Shown in pieces: positions 1 to 6,932 of a stretch of 38,086 nucleotides of DNA. The notes under the pieces were generated by a model that was given only the letters and a program-made list of their open reading frames with translations, was not told where the DNA came from and made no database searches. The translations under genes and the position numbers were made by a program. Each line of letters starts with the position of its first letter. The stretch's first letter is position 1. This DNA comes from an uncultured Clostridia bacterium (GTDB lineage: Bacteria > Bacillota > Clostridia > Oscillospirales > Oscillospiraceae): assembly GCA_945948185.1 (NCBI GenBank), contig CAMFAL010000010.1:1-38086 (forward strand), given 5' to 3'.

Positions 1-51
1 CCTATTATACCAGAAGAACCTCGCCACCGGCGAGGTTCTTTGACAAGCTGA
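1..51. repeat. Left copy of 51-bp inverted terminal repeat
   Basis: Positions 1-51 are the exact reverse complement of 38035-38085. The unit holds a perfect 12-bp hairpin (14-25 with 29-40, loop ACC) and, read toward the window edge, ends in a TATAAT-like box. In both copies the unit abuts a different perfect 15-16 bp terminator-like hairpin. No transposase is present, so I read it as a dispersed intergenic repeat at which the assembly ended, not as transposon ends. Confidence 0.8.
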
Positions 52-85
52 AAAACACGCTGTGCGTCATGCACAGCGTGTTTTT
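51..85 (-). terminator. Intrinsic terminator of the XRE gene
   Basis: A perfect 15-bp stem (51-65 with 71-85, loop GTCAT) overlaps the stop codon of the minus-strand regulator. A-tract and T-tract flanks lie inside the stem, so it could act in both directions. Confidence 0.8.
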
Positions 86-776
86 ATGGGTTACGCCGTT
101 TGGTGAAATAGTTTGCCAAGAGTCGGCCAGCATACCAAAAGGGCAGAAACAAAACTATGAGCAGCAATGAAAGGAAAAGACTGGCGATGCCGCCTACCTG
201 ACTGGTTAACACGAAAAAGACCTCCGAAAAACCGCACAGTAGCGCCATGGAAAAACCCCACAGCATACAGGATCCGGCTACGCCCCGGCGGAACCGCCGA
301 AGGGAAGTGTCGAAGGTCAAAAGTTCCAAACTGGCCAGTAGTATCACTGGAGTTCCCAGCAGGACCACCAGCAGCGGCCATCTGGTCGTAAATAAAGAAA
401 GCATGAAGCAGTAGTCGGCCAGATACACGAGGATCAGCAGCACGAACAGGCAGAGGCTTACATCCAAAAGCAAGCAGGAACGGTCTGGAGACTTCGGTGC
501 GGTTAGAGGGCAGACAGATTCCTGAGAGACGGGAGACGGAGGAGAGGCCAGAGCCTGCGTCTTAGGCGGCATGACTTTGGAATCATCCTTCAGCAAAAAG
601 TCCGTAGTGACGTCAAACAGCCCGCTCAGCGCCACGATGTATTTCACGTCCGGAACGGTTTTATCCAGCTCCCACTTGCTGACAGCCTGGCGGCTGACTG
701 CCAACTGCTCTGCCAGGTATTCCTGGGACAGCCCGGCATCCGTACGCAAAGTCTGTATTTTTTCGCCCAAAGTCAT
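84..776 (-). CDS. XRE-family regulator with C-terminal membrane domain
   Basis: Protein of 230 aa. Residues 1-60 form a Cro/CI-type helix-turn-helix (GLSQEYLAEQLAVSRQAVSK followed by WE and VPD), typical of DNA-binding repressors. A Ser/Pro-rich linker follows (about residues 65-100), then about four hydrophobic segments that should span the membrane, ending in a basic TKRRNP tail. The start at 776 is chosen because AAGGAGG lies 8-14 bases upstream; the longer form adds ten residues without a ribosome binding site. The domain order suggests a membrane-tethered regulator that could sense envelope state; its ligand and targets are unknown. The next gene upstream is a co-directional M20 peptidase, but a GC-rich hairpin (854-872) separates the two, so they are probably independent. 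Confidence 0.82.
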   Translation of the reverse strand: MTLGEKIQTLRTDAGLSQEYLAEQLAVSRQAVSKWELDKTVPDVKYIVALSGLFDVTTDFLLKDDSKVMPPKTQALASPPSPVSQESVCPLTAPKSPDRSCLLLDVSLCLFVLLILVYLADYCFMLSLFTTRWPLLVVLLGTPVILLASLELLTFDTSLRRFRRGVAGSCMLWGFSMALLCGFSEVFFVLTSQVGGIASLFLSLLLIVLFLPFWYAGRLLANYFTKRRNP

Positions 777-853
777 AGGGGGACCTCCTTGCCTTGATGG
801 AACCAAGGTACCAGACCAGATGGGAAAAGACTACCATTTCAAGCTGTCAAATG

Positions 854-872
854 CCGCAACCGCCGGTTGCGG
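854..872 (-). terminator. GC-rich hairpin after the M20 gene
   Basis: Nine-base arms (854-862, 864-872) form a compact GC-rich hairpin in the gap downstream of the M20 stop codon. There is no strong T-tract, so it may be a weak terminator or an mRNA end. Confidence 0.4.
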
Positions 873-915
873 GGATCGTCGGGCGGGCCGGTGTACCGCC
901 CTTGAGCCGGATTTC

Positions 916-2022
916 TTATGCTAGCATCAGCAGTTTTTTCAAAAATTCCACGCCCTGGGGTAAAACCAGTTCGTCATCAAAGCAGAAGTCGGGCGCATGG
1001 AGCTCCGGGGTATTGCCGACACCCAGGAAGAAGAACACCCCGGGGACAGCCCGCTGGTAGAAGGAGAAGTCCTCCGCCGCCAGGGCAGGAGTTTCCAACA
1101 GGGCGGGGGCATCCTGGTACAGCTGGGCGCAGATATTTTCGTACAGCCCCTCGTGATTCCACACCGCGGGATACCCCTCGTTGAGATAGACCTCCACACC
1201 GCAGCCGGTCTCGACGGTAATCTCCCGCCCGATGGCCTCCAGCTGCTCCTTGCAGAAATGGTAGGTCTCCTCCCGGTAAGTCCGCAGGCTTCCCTCCAGC
1301 ACCGTTTTCCCGCTGACGGCGTTGCGGACAGTGCCGGAGACCATCTTGCCGAATAAAAAGGCCCTGGGTTCCTCCGGCGGAAGGGCATCCACCATGGCGT
1401 AGGCCCGGCGGAGGTACTCCGTACCGGCGGTCATGGCATCCAGTCCCTGGCTGGCCCGGGAGAGATGGACGCTCTTGCCGGTGACGGTGACGGTCACTTC
1501 GTTGGCCCGGGCCATGAGGGGGCCGGGGCGGGTAAAGACCTGCCCGGCTTCCAGTCCCGGCCACAGGTGCAGTCCAAAGACCCGGGTAACGTGGTGGGTT
1601 TCCAGAATGCCGCTGTCGCACAGGCCCTTGGCACCGCCGGTGGTCTCCTCGGCAGGCTGGAACAGGAACAGGGCGTTCCGGGGCAGCTCCAACAGATGGA
1701 CCGACACATATTCCGCCAGGGCCAGAGCCATGGCGGTGTGGCCGTCGTGGCCGCAGGCGTGCATGATGCCGGAATGTGCTGAGGCATAGGGCAGGCCGGT
1801 GACCTCTGTCACAGGCAGGGCGTCCATGTCCGCACGGAAGGCCACAGCCTCGGCCTTTCCGGCGTCAAAAAAGGCGCAGATACTGCCGGAAATGGGAGTG
1901 GTTAGGACACAGCCAAGAGGCTCCAGAACAGAGCGGACATAGGCCAGGGTTTCGGGCAGTTGGTTATCCAGTTCCGGGATCTGATGCAGGGCACGGCGGG
2001 AATCAACAACAGTTTGGGACAT
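916..2022 (-). CDS. M20D amidohydrolase, candidate N-acetyl-diaminopimelate deacetylase
   Basis: Protein of 368 aa, the usual length of M20D metal-dependent aminoacylases (hippurate hydrolase, N-acyl amino acid amidohydrolase, N-acetyl-DAP deacetylase). Family motifs are intact: FRADMDALP with metal ligands, MHACGHDGH, QPAEE with the catalytic Glu, LHLWP, a dimerisation segment beginning GKSVHLS, and near the C-terminus AEDFSFY and LHAPDF. The start at 2022 has AAGGAGG upstream. It diverges from dapA-dapB-dapH, which makes the acetylated branch of lysine/DAP synthesis and needs exactly this deacylation step. N-acetyl-DAP deacetylase is therefore an attractive reading. The family is broad, and a general N-acyl amino acid hydrolase remains possible. 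Confidence 0.85.
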   Translation of the reverse strand: MSQTVVDSRRALHQIPELDNQLPETLAYVRSVLEPLGCVLTTPISGSICAFFDAGKAEAVAFRADMDALPVTEVTGLPYASAHSGIMHACGHDGHTAMALALAEYVSVHLLELPRNALFLFQPAEETTGGAKGLCDSGILETHHVTRVFGLHLWPGLEAGQVFTRPGPLMARANEVTVTVTGKSVHLSRASQGLDAMTAGTEYLRRAYAMVDALPPEEPRAFLFGKMVSGTVRNAVSGKTVLEGSLRTYREETYHFCKEQLEAIGREITVETGCGVEVYLNEGYPAVWNHEGLYENICAQLYQDAPALLETPALAAEDFSFYQRAVPGVFFFLGVGNTPELHAPDFCFDDELVLPQGVEFLKKLLMLA

Positions 2023-2106
2023 GCAGGGGACCTCCTTGAGGGAACTTTATTGCACTTACTATAACATACTGTCGGAAAAACGGATAGAATTTTTGGAAAA
2101 TTTCTA

Positions 2107-2135
2107 TTGAAACCACAGGCGGATAATGATATGAT
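2107..2135 (+). promoter_or_regulatory. Sigma-A promoter of the dap operon
   Basis: TTGAAA (2107-2112) and TATGAT (2130-2135) are separated by exactly 17 bp, just upstream of the lysine riboswitch. Transcription would start near 2142. Confidence 0.7.
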
Positions 2136-2147
2136 AGCGAAAAATGA

Positions 2148-2378
2148 GATAGAGGCGCGGATGCGATGGACCCACGGGAGCCGGCAGGCTGAGAAGGTGG
2201 GGAGGGCAAATCCGCCGAACTTTCCGCCTGGGCACAGGCGGCGAGTGGGGCCGTGGGGAATACCCATGGGACTGTCTGCGGCGCGGGCCGCAGGTGCGCT
2301 ATCCGCTAACAGAGCCTGACGCCAATGGGGCGTGCATGTACTGTCGGTAGGAGCGTGCCTCTACCGACTTTTTCTTTT
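2148..2378 (+). promoter_or_regulatory. Lysine riboswitch (L-box) with terminator, upstream of dapA
   Basis: Aptamer about 2148-2303. The P1 helix pairs GATAG (2148-2152) with CTATC (2299-2303), as in the Bacillus lysC leader. Conserved core blocks occur in order: AGAGGCGCG, GGGGAGGGC then GCCGAA, GGGCCGTG, GGGACTGTC and GGTGCGCTATC. The expression platform is a terminator (stem 2343-2350 with 2361-2368, then a T-rich run). In this family lysine binding favours the terminator, so the dap operon should be off when lysine is abundant. Confidence 0.9.
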
Positions 2379-2415
2379 ACAAAAACAGAAATAAAAAGTA
2401 TGGAGGGCACACAAC

Positions 2416-3303
2416 ATGAAGTTCGAAAACATCAAGGGTTCCATTGTCGCCATGATCACTCCGTTCCACGAGGACGGCAGCGTCAATTTTGAGGTCCTGA
2501 CGGAGCTGCTGGAGCGGCAGATTGCTGAGGGCACCGACGGCATTCTGACTCTGGGTACCACCGGTGAGTATCCCACCATGAGCCACGAGGAAGACGCCTC
2601 CGTGGTAGAGCACACCATCAAGGTGGTGGGTGGCCGGGTCCCCGTCATCGTGGGCAGCGGCTCCAACTGCACCTCTACTCAGCTGGAGAAGAGCATCCAG
2701 TATCAGGACATGGGCGCCGACGCCCTGCTGCTGATCTCCCCCTACTACAACAAGGCCAACCCTGAGGGTATGTACCGCCACTTCGCCGAGACTGCCGATG
2801 CGGTCCACATCCCCTGCCTGCTGTACAACGTTCCCGGCCGCACCGGCTGCTCCATCCCCGTCAGCGTGGTGGAGAAGCTGGCCAAGCACCCCAATATCAC
2901 CGGCATCAAGGAAGCCAGCGGCGATATGTCTTATGCCATGAAGATCGCCCACTGCATCGGGCCTGATTTTGCCCTGTACTCCGGCAATGACGACATCACC
3001 CTGCCCCTCATGAGCATCGGTGGCAGCGGCGTCATCTCCGTCTATGCCAACGTGATGCCCCGTATGTGCCACCAGATCGTGGAGGACTACCTGAGCGGCA
3101 ACCAGGCCCAGGCCCTGGCCAACCACCTGAAGTATCTGAAGCTGATGAACGACCTGTTCATCGAGGTGAATCCTATTCCTGTCAAGAGCGCCATGAATAT
3201 GATGGGCCTGAACGTCGGTCCCATGCGGCTGCCCCTGTGCGAGATGAGCGAGGAGCACCAGGCTATCCTGCGGTCCAGCCTGAAGGAGGCGGGCCTGCTG
3301 TGA
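2416..3303 (+). CDS. dapA: 4-hydroxy-tetrahydrodipicolinate synthase
   Basis: Protein of 295 aa, normal DapA length. It condenses pyruvate with aspartate semialdehyde, the first committed step of DAP/lysine synthesis, in the cytoplasm. The TIM-barrel family motifs are clear: GTTGEYPTMSHEE, YYNKANPEGMY, the catalytic Tyr137 in LYNVPGRTGC and the Schiff-base Lys165 in GIKEASGD, then YSGNDD and GGSGVISV. A GGAGG lies about 9 bp before the ATG. It is the first gene of a three-gene operon behind a lysine riboswitch and overlaps dapB by four bases, which suggests translational coupling. Regulation by lysine at the transcript level is therefore expected. Confidence 0.97.
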   Translation: MKFENIKGSIVAMITPFHEDGSVNFEVLTELLERQIAEGTDGILTLGTTGEYPTMSHEEDASVVEHTIKVVGGRVPVIVGSGSNCTSTQLEKSIQYQDMGADALLLISPYYNKANPEGMYRHFAETADAVHIPCLLYNVPGRTGCSIPVSVVEKLAKHPNITGIKEASGDMSYAMKIAHCIGPDFALYSGNDDITLPLMSIGGSGVISVYANVMPRMCHQIVEDYLSGNQAQALANHLKYLKLMNDLFIEVNPIPVKSAMNMMGLNVGPMRLPLCEMSEEHQAILRSSLKEAGLL

Positions 3304-4019
3304 AGATCCTTCTGATCGGCCGGGGAAAAATGGGCAAACTGATCCAGTCCACCGCCCAGTCCGCCGGGGACGAGATCGTGGCCGCCTTTGGCCATGACGA
3401 CCTGGGGAAGCTGACCGGGCTGGGGAAAGTGGCTGACGTGGTCATTGATTTCTCCCGGCCGGAGGCCCTGCCCGCCGTCTGTGAGTACGTGAAGCGTACC
3501 GGGACGCCCCTGCTGTCCGGCACCACCGGCTACACCGAGGCTCAGAAGGCGGAGCTGTTCGCTTTGGGCAGCGTGGCGCCCGTACTGTGGAGCGCCAACT
3601 TCTCTTTGGGCGTGGCGGTTTTGTACCGGGCGCTGCGAACCGTTTCCGATGTGCTGAAGCCGGACTTTGACATCGAGATCACTGAGACCCACCACAACCA
3701 GAAGGCCGATGCCCCCAGCGGCACTGCCAAGCTGTTGGTGGAGGCCATCGATCCCACCCACGCCCTGACTCCGGTGTATGGCCGGGAGGGAAACTGCGGA
3801 AAACGGAGGAATGACGAGATCGGCGTCCATGCTCTGCGGGGCGGCACCGTGGCGGGTACCCACACTGTCCACTTCTTCGGACCCGACGAGGAACTGGAGT
3901 TCACCCACCGGGCCGCCAGCCGCCAGATCTTTGTCAACGGCGCCCTGCACATGGCCCGGCTGCTGCCGGGACGGCCCAACGGGGTCTATGACCTGCAAAA
4001 AATTCTCTTCGGAGAATAA
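3300..4019 (+). CDS. dapB: 4-hydroxy-tetrahydrodipicolinate reductase
   Basis: Protein of 239 aa starting at a GTG that overlaps the dapA stop codon (GTGA). This start fits the family, because the N-terminal Rossmann motif (ILLIGRGKMG) begins immediately; reading further upstream only adds out-of-frame dapA sequence. It reduces the DapA product with NAD(P)H. Visible signatures are DVVIDFSRPEA, SGTTGY, the conserved ETHHNQKADAPSGTA segment with the catalytic His-His and Lys, and FTHRAASRQIF near the C-terminus. The length is slightly below that of enterobacterial DapB but normal for clostridia. It sits between dapA and dapH in the lysine-riboswitch operon. Confidence 0.96.
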   Translation: MKILLIGRGKMGKLIQSTAQSAGDEIVAAFGHDDLGKLTGLGKVADVVIDFSRPEALPAVCEYVKRTGTPLLSGTTGYTEAQKAELFALGSVAPVLWSANFSLGVAVLYRALRTVSDVLKPDFDIEITETHHNQKADAPSGTAKLLVEAIDPTHALTPVYGREGNCGKRRNDEIGVHALRGGTVAGTHTVHFFGPDEELEFTHRAASRQIFVNGALHMARLLPGRPNGVYDLQKILFGE

Positions 4020-4034
4020 AAATAGGAGAGATAC

Positions 4035-4730
4035 ATGAACGCTCAGGAGATCATCAACTATATCGCGACTTCCGAGAAAAAGACCCCTGTGAAGCTGTAT
4101 GTCAATACCACCGGCCCCGTGGACTTTGGTTCTGCCAAGGTTTTCGGCAGTGACAGCAGCTTCACCGTGTTCGGCGACTGGACCGAGCTGGCCCCCATTT
4201 TGGAGGCCAATGCCCATAAGATCACCGATTGCGTGGTGGAGAATGACCGCCGCAACTCCGGTGTCCCTCTGTTGGACATGAAGAACATCAAGGCCCGCAT
4301 CGAGCCCGGCGCCATTATCCGGGAGAAGGTGGAAATCGGCGAGGGTGCCGTCATTATGATGGGTGCCATCATCAACATCGGCGCCGTCGTCGGCAAGGGC
4401 ACCATGATCGACATGGGCGCCGTTCTGGGCGGCCGGGCCACTGTGGGCGCGAACTGCCACATCGGCGCCGGCGCTGTGCTGGCCGGCGTGGTGGAGCCTG
4501 CTTCCGCTACCCCTGTCATCGTGGAGGACGGCGTCCTGGTGGGAGCCAACGCCGTGGTCATCGAGGGCGTCCACATCGGAAAGAACGCCGTGGTGGCCGC
4601 CGGTGCTGTGGTCATTGAGGACGTGCCCGAAAACGCCGTGGTGGCCGGAAGCCCCGCCCGGATCATCAAGATGAAGGACGTCAAGACCGAGAGCAAGACC
4701 GCTCTGGTGGACGCCCTGCGGACACTGTAA
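4035..4730 (+). CDS. dapH: Tetrahydrodipicolinate N-acetyltransferase
   Basis: Protein of 231 aa, the DapH (DapD-acetyl) size. It acetylates tetrahydrodipicolinate using acetyl-CoA, committing the cell to the acetylated DAP branch. Residues 1-85 are an N-terminal alpha/beta domain. From about residue 90 the chain is a left-handed beta-helix built of hexapeptide repeats ([20 protein letters not shown] and following), ending in [15 protein letters not shown] lies upstream of the ATG, 15 bp after dapB. It is the last gene of the operon; a strong terminator follows. Aminotransferase and deacetylase are needed next; the divergent M20 enzyme may supply the deacetylase. Confidence 0.95.
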   Translation: MNAQEIINYIATSEKKTPVKLYVNTTGPVDFGSAKVFGSDSSFTVFGDWTELAPILEANAHKITDCVVENDRRNSGVPLLDMKNIKARIEPGAIIREKVEIGEGAVIMMGAIINIGAVVGKGTMIDMGAVLGGRATVGANCHIGAGAVLAGVVEPASATPVIVEDGVLVGANAVVIEGVHIGKNAVVAAGAVVIEDVPENAVVAGSPARIIKMKDVKTESKTALVDALRTL

Positions 4731-4743
4731 ATTCAAATATGCG

Positions 4744-4780
4744 GCAAGGGAGCTGACGAAAGTCAGCTCCCTTGCAATCT
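4744..4780. terminator. Bidirectional terminator between dapH and moaE-like gene
   Basis: A perfect 14-bp stem (4744-4757 with 4762-4775, loop GAAA) lies between two convergent genes and can terminate both. Confidence 0.85.
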
Positions 4781-4814
4781 TTACAGGCGTGTTTGCTGGC
4801 GGTTTGGACTGCTC

Positions 4815-5213
4815 TCAGTGCAGTTCTGTTTCCGTGACGCACTGGGTCTTGAGCCGCTCCACCAGGAATTGCAGGCCGTCCACCACATGGGGGCGGATGT
4901 CGCTGCCCACCAGAACGTACATGATGTCATCGCCCACCTGCAATGCGCCCTGATTGAGCCAGACCTTGATGTAATAGATGCCCTCCAGCTGATAGGCAGC
5001 CGCCACGGCGGCGTCCACCTGTTCCTGGTCATAGGAAAACACCATGCCGGTGACGGGAGCGGTGCCCTGTTGCCCCAGGCGGACCTGGGCCTTGGCGGTG
5101 CCCCGCACCACGCCGTTGTGAAACAGGTACATGCCCACCTTGTCTGCGTTGGGGGCGGATTTTGCCTCTTTGATCCATGCGTCCATGGAGGGGGTGCTTG
5201 TCTGATGGTTCAT
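4815..5213 (-). CDS. MoaE-like molybdopterin synthase large-subunit homologue
   Basis: Protein of 132 aa resembling the MoaE fold as seen in clostridial relatives: a segment FHNGVVRGTAKA near the N-terminus, then IYYIKVWLNQGALQVGDDIM and VLVGSDIRPHVVDGLQFLVE, matching the order seen in MoaE (HRxGxLxxGE then the helix with the ID motif). Classic MoaE moves sulfur from MoaD onto precursor Z to make molybdopterin. No moaD or other Mo-cofactor gene is adjacent, and some catalytic residues of E. coli MoaE are not obvious, so the activity is uncertain. GGGAGG lies upstream of the ATG. It stands alone between a bidirectional terminator and its own promoter region. Confidence 0.62.
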   Translation of the reverse strand: MNHQTSTPSMDAWIKEAKSAPNADKVGMYLFHNGVVRGTAKAQVRLGQQGTAPVTGMVFSYDQEQVDAAVAAAYQLEGIYYIKVWLNQGALQVGDDIMYVLVGSDIRPHVVDGLQFLVERLKTQCVTETELH

Positions 5214-5361
5214 CGTGACCTCCCGGGTTTTGATGGGACCATTATAAAGAAGATGAAGGCTGTTGGCAAGAGCATTTCTATCGCTGAAAACAGAATGTTT
5301 CCTTCGTCAGGATGACAAAATTCAGTACAAATTTTTGGAAGGGGGGAGGAGCGTTTTTTCG

Positions 5362-5390
5362 TTGCCGCTGTGAGGCAACTGTGGTATCGT
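5362..5390 (+). promoter_or_regulatory. Possible promoter of the MBL-fold gene
   Basis: TTGCCG (5362-5367) and TATCGT (5385-5390) have a 17-bp spacer in the intergenic gap before 5437. Neither hexamer is perfect. Confidence 0.35.
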
Positions 5391-5436
5391 AATACTACAA
5401 AATCACAGCGTGAACACGAAGGCAGGGGGAACAGGT

Positions 5437-6387
5437 ATGCTGGTACTTGATTTCATCAATGTGGGCAATGGTGATTCCATTCTGGTACGGGAGATGAAAG
5501 CGGGAGAGCAGCGGTTTGCCATGCTGGTGGACTGCGGCCATGATAACCTGGTGCGGGATGACCACGCCCAGGAGCTGGATCACCGCTCCCGGCGCATCTA
5601 CGCGGGAGACTTCCTGAAACAGAAGGAAATCGGCCATCTGGATATCCTGCTGCTGACTCACTTCCACCGGGACCATGTGGGAGGCCTGAGCCGGGTGCTG
5701 GATGCGGTGACGGTAGACCGTCTGATGACGACCTACGTACCGCCCGCGGACGCTCCTGCCCTGGACCCGGACGGTGACAACGGCCTGCCCAAGGCGGCCC
5801 GGAACCTGCTGCGCTGCGTGGACATGTATGTTCAGCCCCTGCGGCGGCAGGGGGACCGTATCCGGGAGATTGTGGAATTCCCGGGAGACCGGATGGAGAC
5901 CCTGCACCTGACGGAGGACCTGACTATGGATGTCCTCTTTGGCGAGCCGGCTCTGTATCCCCGGCAGAAGAAAGTGTATGACGCTGCCTACCGGGGGGAG
6001 CGGAACGGATACGACCTGATCCACTGGGCCAAGTCCATGAATGTGTCCAGCCTGAGGCTGCGGCTGTACTATCACGGGAAAGAGATCGTGCTGGGCGGCG
6101 ATGCTTACGCCCATATGTGGGAGACCGCCACGGCCACGCCCTGTGACATTTTGAAGGTGCCGCACCATGCGTCGTTGTCCTCCACCACCAGGAAACTGCT
6201 GAAAATGCTGCAGCCCAAAACAGCGGTGGTGTGCGTGGCGGCCCGGCGCCCTGACGAACGGCCTCATCCCTATATCGTCGGCCTCCTGAAAGAGTGCGTG
6301 GACGACGTGCGGTTCACGGACGCCGTGGAGATTCCGGGCCTGGTAGAGCCGGAGTTCCATGAGTCGGTACATATTGAGGTTGAATAA
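5437..6387 (+). CDS. ComEC/Rec2-like metallo-beta-lactamase-fold hydrolase (soluble)
   Basis: Protein of 316 aa. It opens with the strand FINVGNGDSILV, typical of the ComEC C-terminal hydrolase domain. It carries the metal-binding THFHRDHVGG motif, a later LGGDAY and the KVPHHAS motif, so the two-metal site appears complete. There is no signal peptide, competence-domain membrane bundle or OB domain, so it is a free-standing cytoplasmic relative rather than ComEC itself. Such proteins cut phosphodiester or other ester bonds; the substrate here is unknown. The ATG at 5437 is preferred over an upstream GTG because GCAGGGGGA precedes it at proper distance. It is a single-gene unit ending in a bidirectional terminator. 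Confidence 0.8.
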   Translation: MLVLDFINVGNGDSILVREMKAGEQRFAMLVDCGHDNLVRDDHAQELDHRSRRIYAGDFLKQKEIGHLDILLLTHFHRDHVGGLSRVLDAVTVDRLMTTYVPPADAPALDPDGDNGLPKAARNLLRCVDMYVQPLRRQGDRIREIVEFPGDRMETLHLTEDLTMDVLFGEPALYPRQKKVYDAAYRGERNGYDLIHWAKSMNVSSLRLRLYYHGKEIVLGGDAYAHMWETATATPCDILKVPHHASLSSTTRKLLKMLQPKTAVVCVAARRPDERPHPYIVGLLKECVDDVRFTDAVEIPGLVEPEFHESVHIEVE

Positions 6388-6396
6388 GAAACAAAA

Positions 6397-6426
6397 ACAG
6401 CCGCAGGGCATTTGCCCTACGGCTGT
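6397..6426. terminator. Bidirectional terminator
   Basis: Stem ACAGCCG/CGGCTGT plus AGGGC/GCCCT with a short loop lies between two convergent genes and overlaps the stop codon of the minus-strand gene. Confidence 0.75.
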
Positions 6427-6845
6427 TCAATATTTGGCAGCAGCTTTGCGTCATAATAGAGCAAGACCAAGCCTATGAGAAGGATCGCAGTATGAAATAA
6501 GGCACCGCGCGGTGTGATCAGCGCAACGGAGAAATTCACCATATATGTGTGCCTGCCGTCTGAAAGCGCCAGCCAAGCTCCAATGGCTGGGATTTGGATG
6601 CAGGAGACCAGAGCGGCGCAGAGCATGGACAGTATTTTGTGGACCCTGGACTGGCGGAGAAGCCCAAGGAGCTGCGCACTACAGAATAACACGGTCAGGC
6701 ACAGCCAGACCGTGCCGCATAATTTGGTGGTGCCTTTCCAGAAAAACGCACGGATATAAAAAATGGATGCGGCCAGACAGAGAAGGGTATACGCTAGACA
6801 GAGAGCGGCGTATGTCCTCTTGATGAAAGCAGGAGATTTTTTCAA
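6417..6845 (-). CDS. Small four-helix membrane protein, unknown function
   Basis: Not a family I recognise. With a TTG start at 6845 the protein has 142 aa; this start is chosen because AAGGAGG lies about 8 bases upstream, while the longer ATG form (to 6896) has no ribosome binding site and runs into the terminator of the next gene. Four hydrophobic stretches (about residues 12-30, 38-58, 68-90 and 113-130) predict a small integral membrane protein with short loops, one of them basic (RQSRVHK). Four Cys residues lie in the first two helices. The TTG start suggests low translation. It has no obvious operon partner. Confidence 0.6.
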   Translation of the reverse strand: MKKSPAFIKRTYAALCLAYTLLCLAASIFYIRAFFWKGTTKLCGTVWLCLTVLFCSAQLLGLLRQSRVHKILSMLCAALVSCIQIPAIGAWLALSDGRHTYMVNFSVALITPRGALFHTAILLIGLVLLYYDAKLLPNIEQP

Positions 6846-6879
6846 TCGGCTTTCCTCCTTCTTGCGCGGCGTATGATAA

Positions 6880-6918
6880 AAAGCGGGGGCTTGCACGAAA
6901 AGAGCAAGCCCCTGCTTT
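6880..6918 (-). terminator. Terminator of the iol operon
   Basis: Stem 6880-6894 with 6904-6918 (one mismatch), A/T tracts at its ends, placed 15 bp after the iolG stop codon on the minus strand. Confidence 0.75.
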
Positions 6919-6932
6919 CTGGGGTGAAGGGA

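Noticed and set aside
3066-3299. N-terminal extension of DapB by 78 codons
   Set aside because: It lies within dapA in another frame; the Rossmann motif begins directly after the GTG at 3300.
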